A stretch of 64,000 bases of DNA from Streptomyces halobius (GTDB lineage: Bacteria; Actinomycetota; Actinomycetes; Streptomycetales; Streptomycetaceae), in assembly GCF_023277745.1 (NCBI RefSeq), contig NZ_CP086322.1:6262001-6326000 (forward strand), in the 5' to 3' direction. Each line of letters opens with the position of its first letter. Within the stretch, counting starts at the first letter, position 1. A program made the translations under genes and the position numbers. Below the pieces are notes generated by a model that searched no databases, was not told the origin of the DNA, and saw only the letters and a program-made list of their open reading frames with translations. Below are positions 58,768 through 64,000 of this stretch, one piece after another.

Positions 58768-60978
58768 ATGGTCAACGCAGCCGTGGTGGAAGGGGTCCTG
58801 GAGCGGATCACCTACGCGAATGAGGAGAACGGTTACACGGTCGCCCGTGTCGACACCGGCCGCGGTTCGGGCGATCTCCTCACCGTCGTCGGCGCGTTGC
58901 TCGGCGCGCAGCCGGGGGAGTCGCTGCGCATGGAGGGCCGCTGGGGCTCCCATCCGCAGTACGGCAAACAGTTCACCGTCGAGAACTACACCACCGTCCT
59001 GCCCGCCACGATCCAGGGCATCCGCCGCTATCTCGGCTCCGGCCTGATCAAGGGCATCGGCCCGCGCATCGCCGACCGCATCACCGAGCACTTCGGCACC
59101 GACACCCTCGACGTCATCGAGAAGGAGCCCGGGCGCCTCATCGAGGTCCCCGGCCTCGGCCCGAAGCGGACGCGGATGATCGGCGCGGCATGGGAGGAGC
59201 AGAAGGCCATCAAGGAGGTCATGGTCTTCCTCCAGGGCGTCGGCGTCTCCACCTCCATCGCCGTGCGCATCTACAAGAAATACGCCGACGCCGCCATCTC
59301 CGTCGTCCGCAACCAGCCCTACCGCCTCGCCGCGGACGTCTGGGGCATCGGCTTCCTGACCGCCGACCGCATCGCCCAGTCCGTCGGCATCCCGCACGAC
59401 AGCCCGGACCGCGTCAAGGCCGGCCTGCAGTACGCCCTGTCGCAGTCCACCGACCAGGGCCACTGCTACCTCCCCGAGGAACAACTGATCACGGACGCGG
59501 TGAAGTTGCTCCAGGTGGACACCGGCCTGGTCATCGACTGCCTGAGCGAGCTGGCGGCCGACCCGGAGGGCGTGGTCCGCGAACAGCTGCCGTCCGGCGC
59601 GGACGGCGAGGCGGTCACCGCGGTCTATCTGGTGCCGTTCCACCGCGCCGAGATCTCCCTGGCCGGCCGGCTCACCCGGCTGCTGCGCACGGACGAGGAC
59701 CGGATGCCGGCGTTCCGGGACGTCGCCTGGGACAAGGCGCTGGCCTGGCTCGCCCGGCGTACCGGCGCGGAGCTGGCCCCGGAGCAGCAGGCGGCGGTGC
59801 GGCTGGCGCTGACCCGCAAGGTGGCGGTGCTCACCGGCGGTCCCGGCTGCGGCAAGTCCTTCACGGTCCGTTCCGTGGTCGAGCTGGCCCACGCCAAGAA
59901 GGCCAAGGTGGTGCTGGCGGCGCCCACCGGCCGGGCCGCCAAGCGGCTTTCGGAGCTCACCGGGGCGGACGCCTCCACCGTCCACCGCCTCCTGGAGCTC
60001 AAGCCCGGCGGCGACGCCGCGTACGACGCCGACCGGCCGCTGGACGCCGATCTGGTGGTGGTCGACGAGGCGTCGATGCTGGATCTGCTGCTCGCCAACA
60101 AGCTGGTCAAGGCCGTGCCGCCCGGTGCGCATCTGCTGCTGGTCGGGGACGTCGACCAGCTGCCGTCGGTCGGCGCGGGCGAAGTGCTGCGCGACCTGCT
60201 CGCCGATCCCGGCCCGGTGCCGGCCGTCCGGTTGACCCGGATCTTCCGGCAGGCCCAGCAGTCCGGGGTGGTCACCAACGCCCACCGCATCAACTCCGGA
60301 GTGCCGCCGCTGACCACCGGCCTGCGGGACTTCTTCCTGTTCGCCGAGGAGGACGGCGAGGAGGCCGGGCGGCTGACGGTCGATGTGGCGGCCCGCCGGA
60401 TCCCGGCGAAGTTCGGTCTCGACCCGCGCCGGGACGTCCAGGTGCTGGCCCCGATGCACCGCGGCCCGGCCGGCGCCGGCGCCCTGAACGGCCTGCTCCA
60501 GCAGGCCGTCACCCCGGCCCGCCCCGACCTGCCGGAGCGCCGCTTCGGCGGCCGGATCTTCCGTGTAGGTGACAAAGTCACCCAGATCAGGAACAACTAT
60601 GAGAAAGGGCGTAATGGCGTCTTCAACGGCACGGTGGGTGTGGTCACCGCGCTGGACACCGACGAACAGCGGCTGACGGTGCTCACCGACGAGGACGAGG
60701 AGGTCCCCTACGACTTCGACGAACTGGACGAACTGGCCCACGCCTACGCCGTGACGATCCATCGCTCGCAGGGTAGTGAGTATCCAGCGGTGGTGATTCC
60801 GGTCACCACAAGTGCCTGGATGATGCTGCAGCGCAATTTGTTGTATACCGCCGTCACCCGGGCGAAACGTCTGGTGGTGCTGGTCGGCTCCCGGAAGGCT
60901 CTCGGACAGGCCGTCCGCACCGTATCCGCCGGTCGGCGGTACACGGCGCTGGATCACCGGCTCGGCGGCGCGTTGTGA
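58768..60978 (+). CDS. recD2: RecD2-like SF1B DNA helicase
   Basis: 736 residues from ATG 58768. An N-terminal OB-like part (VEGVLERITYANEENGYTVA) is followed by helix-hairpin-helix repeats (GIGPRIADRITEHFG, VPGLGPKRTRMIGAAWEEQK, VGVSTSIAVRIYKKYADAA). The helicase core has GGPGCGKSFTVRSV (motif I), LAAPTGRAAKRLSEL (Ia), LVVVDEASMLDLLL (II), LLLVGDVDQLPSVGAGEVL (III), RLTRIFRQAQQSG (IV), VGDKVTQIRNNYEKGRNGVF and YAVTIHRSQGSEYPAVVIPV (V/VI). This is the RecD2 layout, a 5'-3' helicase acting without RecBC. The start is uncertain: in-frame sequence extends upstream to 58570, but conserved residues begin at 58768. Confidence 0.9.
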   Translation: MVNAAVVEGVLERITYANEENGYTVARVDTGRGSGDLLTVVGALLGAQPGESLRMEGRWGSHPQYGKQFTVENYTTVLPATIQGIRRYLGSGLIKGIGPRIADRITEHFGTDTLDVIEKEPGRLIEVPGLGPKRTRMIGAAWEEQKAIKEVMVFLQGVGVSTSIAVRIYKKYADAAISVVRNQPYRLAADVWGIGFLTADRIAQSVGIPHDSPDRVKAGLQYALSQSTDQGHCYLPEEQLITDAVKLLQVDTGLVIDCLSELAADPEGVVREQLPSGADGEAVTAVYLVPFHRAEISLAGRLTRLLRTDEDRMPAFRDVAWDKALAWLARRTGAELAPEQQAAVRLALTRKVAVLTGGPGCGKSFTVRSVVELAHAKKAKVVLAAPTGRAAKRLSELTGADASTVHRLLELKPGGDAAYDADRPLDADLVVVDEASMLDLLLANKLVKAVPPGAHLLLVGDVDQLPSVGAGEVLRDLLADPGPVPAVRLTRIFRQAQQSGVVTNAHRINSGVPPLTTGLRDFFLFAEEDGEEAGRLTVDVAARRIPAKFGLDPRRDVQVLAPMHRGPAGAGALNGLLQQAVTPARPDLPERRFGGRIFRVGDKVTQIRNNYEKGRNGVFNGTVGVVTALDTDEQRLTVLTDEDEEVPYDFDELDELAHAYAVTIHRSQGSEYPAVVIPVTTSAWMMLQRNLLYTAVTRAKRLVVLVGSRKALGQAVRTVSAGRRYTALDHRLGGAL

Positions 60979-61154
60979 TGTGCCGCCTCTTTCTCAATCG
61001 GGGCGAAGGGGAGCAGGATGGGCGCTCAGGCGGCACTGAGTGTCGCGAGGTAGCCCTATGGCCGACCCCGAGTGCACATCCAAGGTCCAAATGGGGGAAG
61101 GTATAGGCAGTCAGGGCACCTCGAAGAAGAGGCACAACGTCGGTGAGGGATGAC

Positions 61155-62444
61155 GTGAGCGACAACTCTGTAGTACTGCGTTACGGGGACGGCGAATACA
61201 GCTACCCGATCGTCGACAGCACCGTCGGCGACAAGGGCTTCGACATCTCGAAGCTGCGCGCCCAGACCGGTCTGGTGACCCTGGATTCCGGTTACGGCAA
61301 CACCGCGGCATATAAATCCGCGATCACCTATCTCGACGGTGAACAGGGGATTCTTCGTTACCGCGGCTACTCGATCGAGCAGCTCGCAGAGCGCAGCACG
61401 TTCGTCGAGACCGCGTACCTCCTGATCAACGGTGAGCTCCCCACCGTCGACGAACTCTCGAATTTCAAGCAGGACATCACCTATCACACCCTGCTGCACG
61501 AGGACGTCAAGCGCTTCTACGACGGCTTCCCCCGGGACGCCCACCCGATGGCGATGCTGTCGTCGGTCGTCAGCGCGCTGTCGACCTTCTACCAGGACAG
61601 CCACAACCCGTTCGACGAGCGGCAGCGCCACCTCTCCATTGTCCGGCTGCTGGCCAAGCTCCCGACGATCGCGGCGTACGCCTACAAGAAGTCGGTCGGC
61701 CACCCGGTCGTCTACCCGAGCAACGACCTCGGGTACGTCGAGAACTTCCTGCGGATGACCTTCTCGGTGCCCGCCGCCGAGTACGAGCTCGACCCGGTCG
61801 TGGTCAGCGCCCTGGACAAGCTGCTGATCCTGCACGCGGACCACGAGCAGAACTGTTCGACCTCCACCGTGCGCCTGGTCGGCTCCTCGCAGGCGAACCT
61901 CTTCGCCTCGATCTCGGCCGGCATCAACGCCCTGTGGGGTCCCCTGCACGGCGGTGCCAACCAGTCCGTGCTGGAGATGCTGGAGGGCATCCAGCGCGAC
62001 GGCGGCGACGTCGACGCCTTCATCCGCAAGGTGAAGAACAAGGAAGACGGTGTGAAGCTCATGGGCTTCGGGCACCGCGTCTACAAGAACTTCGACCCCC
62101 GGGCGAAGATCATCAAGGCGGCGGCGCACGACGTCCTCTCGGCGCTCGGCAAGTCCGACGAGCTGCTGGACATCGCCCTCAAGCTGGAGGAGCACGCGCT
62201 CTCCGACGACTACTTCGTCTCGCGCAAGCTCTACCCGAACGTCGACTTCTACACCGGCCTGATCTACCGGGCCATGGGCTTCCCGACCGAGATGTTCACC
62301 GTGCTCTTCGCGCTCGGCCGGCTGCCCGGCTGGATCGCCCAGTGGCACGAGATGATCACGGAGCCCGGCTCCCGCATCGGCCGCCCGCGGCAGATCTACA
62401 CCGGCGTCATCGAGCGCGACTTCGTGCCGGTGGAGCAGCGCTGA
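61155..62444 (+). CDS. citA: Citrate synthase
   Basis: Condenses oxaloacetate and acetyl-CoA at the entry to the TCA cycle. 429 residues, the type-II (hexameric-like) length. Starts SDNSVVLRYGDGEYSYPIV with GAGGG six bases ahead of GTG 61155. ITYLDGEQGILRYRGYSIEQ and the active site are present: His265 (LWGPLHGGANQ), His307 (MGFGHRVYKNFDPRAK) and Asp364 (YPNVDFYTGLIYR). The citA name follows the S. coelicolor gene, which also lies beside a RecD-like helicase (memory). Monocistronic, with hairpins downstream. Confidence 0.96.
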   Translation: MSDNSVVLRYGDGEYSYPIVDSTVGDKGFDISKLRAQTGLVTLDSGYGNTAAYKSAITYLDGEQGILRYRGYSIEQLAERSTFVETAYLLINGELPTVDELSNFKQDITYHTLLHEDVKRFYDGFPRDAHPMAMLSSVVSALSTFYQDSHNPFDERQRHLSIVRLLAKLPTIAAYAYKKSVGHPVVYPSNDLGYVENFLRMTFSVPAAEYELDPVVVSALDKLLILHADHEQNCSTSTVRLVGSSQANLFASISAGINALWGPLHGGANQSVLEMLEGIQRDGGDVDAFIRKVKNKEDGVKLMGFGHRVYKNFDPRAKIIKAAAHDVLSALGKSDELLDIALKLEEHALSDDYFVSRKLYPNVDFYTGLIYRAMGFPTEMFTVLFALGRLPGWIAQWHEMITEPGSRIGRPRQIYTGVIERDFVPVEQR

Positions 62445-63176
62445 CAGCGGACCGCCGAAGGCCCTGACCGAGGTACACGGAAAGCCGAGACCGACCGAAG
62501 TACGCGGCAAGACCGACGCGGAAAAGGAAAGCCGACGCGGAGACACGGAAAAGAGGAAACGCCCCGCCTCCGGATCCCCCCACGGGTCCAGAGTGCGGGG
62601 CGCTTCCCGTATCCCGGGGCGGATTCCCCCCACGGGATCCGTCCGGGCGTTCTCGGGTCGCACCGCGCTCTGCCGGGACGCGCACATACGGGAGGGCCGC
62701 TCAAAGCTCCCCGGGCGCGTCGCCCCGGCCACGCGTAGCCGCGCACGATCCCCCAAGATCAGCACGGCTGGTGCAGTGCAAGCCCCGCCGGGGTGCCTGC
62801 ACTGCCCGGTTAGACTCACGACCCCCCTCAATGGTTACGTTCCGATGAGTGTGATCTGAGTCTCTTGCCATATGAGGGCGAATGCGGTCAAGGGTCGCGA
62901 TCTGGAGATCGAGGCCCTGGTGTATGGGTCCTGTGTCAGTTGTGACGGCAATGTGAATTTCCGGAGCCGCGGGCCGAGTATGGCGGCCTTTGCCCCGCCA
63001 GGTTGCTTACCGAGTCGGGTTGTTTACCAGGGCTGGGTGCTTGACGGTCCATGCTGCTTGCCGGTCCGGGTTGCTTATTGATCCGGATGTGCGTGAGGCG
63101 CAGGCCGTCACCCGCTGGCGGCGGGCTCGGTCTGCGCCTCTGAGCGCGGCTGGGCGGACGCCGGGGTGCGCCGTGG
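62445..63176. other. Long intergenic region between citA and the copper chaperone gene
   Basis: 732 nt with no supported gene. Apart from the citA terminator it has a hairpin at 62773-62805 (GCAGTGCA against TGCACTGC with an inner CCCCG/CGGGG stem) followed by GGTTAGACT. Further on there are degenerate GGTTGCTTACC-like direct repeats at about 63000-63080. It could hold a small RNA. Confidence 0.4.
62560..62602 (+). terminator. Hairpin downstream of citrate synthase
   Basis: CGCCCCGC and GCGGGGCG pair across a 27-nt loop that itself contains GGATCC/GGGTCC. A degenerate second copy of the loop lies about 45 nt on. Confidence 0.5.
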
Positions 63177-63464
63177 TCAGGCCCGGCCCACGAGCTCGTA
63201 GCCCGCCTCGTCGACGGCGGTGCGCACCGCCTCGTCGTCGAGCGGCGCCTTGGAGGTGACGGTCACCCGGCCGGTGGCCGCGGCCGCCTGCACCGAGCTG
63301 ACGCCGGCGATCTCCGAGATCTCGTCCGACACGGCCTTCTCGCAGTGGCCACAGGTCATGCCGGTGACCTGGTACGTGGTGGTCACGGCGCCGACCTGGA
63401 CATCCGTGCCGCCGCCGGAGTGGCAGGAGCCTTCAGGGGTGCAGCAGGAGCTGTTCTCGGCCAT
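63177..63464 (-). CDS. CopZ-like heavy-metal-associated copper chaperone
   Basis: 95 residues. An N-terminal Cys-rich tag (SSCCTPEGSCHSGGG) precedes a single HMA domain: YQVTGMTCGHCEKAVSDEIS with the Cu(I)-binding C-x2-C, then GVSSVQAAAATGRVTVTS and the closing DEAGYELVG. It shuttles Cu(I) to exporters or regulators. AAGGAG precedes ATG 63464. A CsoR-type palindrome lies about 210 nt upstream. The extra Cys cluster is longer than in typical CopZ and may bind additional metal. Confidence 0.92.
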   Translation of the reverse strand: MAENSSCCTPEGSCHSGGGTDVQVGAVTTTYQVTGMTCGHCEKAVSDEISEIAGVSSVQAAAATGRVTVTSKAPLDDEAVRTAVDEAGYELVGRA

Positions 63465-63675
63465 GGGGATTCTCCTTGTGGTGCGGTGTGCCGGTGCGTC
63501 GACGTACCGATGGGCGGTGCGGCGGAGCGGCGGGTGTCGGTACGTCGTTGTTTCTCTGTACGTGCGTGAGGGTGCGTGCGCGTGCGTGCCGTGCGGAAAG
63601 TCTGCCGTGGCGGGGCGGCTCGGCAGCACGAGGGGTTCCGGTGACGACCGGTACCTCCCGACCTTCTCCCACTCT

Positions 63676-63692
63676 ATACCCCTAGGGGGTAT
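63676..63692. promoter_or_regulatory. CsoR-type copper operator
   Basis: ATACCCC-TAG-GGGGTAT, a perfect 7+3+7 palindrome of the TACCCC/GGGGTA type bound by the Cu(I) sensor CsoR in actinobacteria. It lies upstream of the leftward chaperone gene. The rest of 63465-63810 shows no gene. Confidence 0.8.
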
Positions 63693-63810
63693 CAATCCAG
63701 CTCGGCACGTTGTGCCGCCCGGAGAGTCCCGGAATGCACGCGTTGCCGCGTGACCCGCCGCGCGTCAGCCTTGGGGTACGGACTCGGGGCGGATCCGAGG
63801 AGGCGGCCGG

Positions 63811-64000
63811 ATGGACGTACTCGCCTTCTACGGCCTGCTGGCCCTCACCACCCTGCCACCGCTGGTGCCCAATTCCGGTCTGCTCGTCACCGCGGGCGTG
63901 CTCGCCTCCCAGGGCGACGCCTTCCTCCCCCTGATCCTGCTGGTCGTCGCGGGCAGCGCCTTTCTGGGCGATCTCCTGATGTACCTCGTGGCACGCCGGT
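63811..64000 (+). CDS. DedA/VTT-family membrane protein, N-terminal part (gene continues past window)
   Basis: 63 residues visible: MDVLAFYGLLALTTLPPLVP, NSGLLVTAGVLASQGDAFLP and VVAGSAFLGDLLMYLVARR. The re-entrant hydrophobic loop ahead of 'GDLLMYLVAR' is the DedA/SNARE-associated pattern (G-D-x-x-x-Y-x-x-G/A-R). These proteins are lipid scramblases or transporters for undecaprenyl phosphate and related lipids. GAGGAGG precedes the ATG. Only the first two membrane segments can be judged. Confidence 0.75.
   Translation, partial: MDVLAFYGLLALTTLPPLVPNSGLLVTAGVLASQGDAFLPLILLVVAGSAFLGDLLMYLVARR

Noticed and set aside
58741..60957. 738-codon open frame opposite the helicase
   Set aside because: The RecD2 motifs are all on the plus strand; the antisense frame has none.

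Overview
The window is a stretch of Streptomyces chromosome. It has very high GC with strong G/C bias at third codon positions, GTG/ATG starts behind GGAGG-type ribosome sites, many 1-4 nt stop/start overlaps, Scr1/WhiJ-type regulators and an adpA gene whose linker carries the rare Leu codon TTA. From memory (no search run), the gene order adpA, glmS, secreted hexosaminidase, a leucine-catabolism operon and its TetR, acyl-CoA dehydrogenase, thioesterase, phosphatase, agmatinase, double ABC exporter, RecD-like helicase and citrate synthase follows the S. coelicolor order around SCO2792-SCO2736. That conserved backbone is interrupted by several strain-variable blocks.

Layout. 1-5000: adpA (its end runs off the window), a small membrane protein, a universal stress protein, glmS and a small hypothetical gene. 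5130-6725: secreted GH20 hexosaminidase. 7011-12800 (minus): the leucine-degradation operon (AccD-type beta, biotin carboxylase alpha, HMG-CoA lyase, AcdH-type dehydrogenase), divergent from a TetR gene across a strong pair of inverted operator-like boxes. 13712-15842: a second acyl-CoA dehydrogenase and TesB.

Variable block A (15934-21867): a graspetide (omega-ester RiPP) cluster. It has precursor, ATP-grasp maturase and a PIMT-like methyltransferase, three small coupled genes of which one carries a TTA codon, a divergent WhiJ-like XRE/DUF397 pair, and a lone SAM methyltransferase. Variable block B (23143-28976), between the phosphatase and agmatinase: a compact apparent operon of a trypsin-like protease/FHA-like protein (now frameshifted), a MotA/TolQ/ExbB-like channel, an ExbD/ZorB-like stator carrying Ig-like domains, a Ser/Thr kinase-zinc ribbon-FGE-like fusion and a trypco1-type small protein. 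I regard this as the best candidate for an undescribed conflict/defence system. Variable block C (30217-37703): a WXG100 protein, a 1493-residue polymorphic toxin (WXG-like N-terminus, long low-complexity linker, papain-fold Tox-PL, C-terminal deaminase) and a large SUKH-4 immunity protein with a P-loop.

38173-49310: a self-contained TetR/YhgE/ABC-ATPase operon with a palindromic operator, a secreted GH65 trehalase-like enzyme and a fused two-half ABC exporter. 49443-58499: secreted S37 tripeptidyl aminopeptidase, Tat-secreted GH3, and sugar-metabolism genes. This part contains a MarR-GNAT gene broken by a 254-bp inversion, an 81-bp recurrent repeat that acts as a coupled mini-ORF, and a 3 x 54-bp in-frame repeat expansion inside a TIM-barrel isomerase. 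58768-64000: RecD2-like helicase, citrate synthase, a copper chaperone under a CsoR box, and the start of a DedA-family protein. I found no tRNA, rRNA, CRISPR array or transposase.
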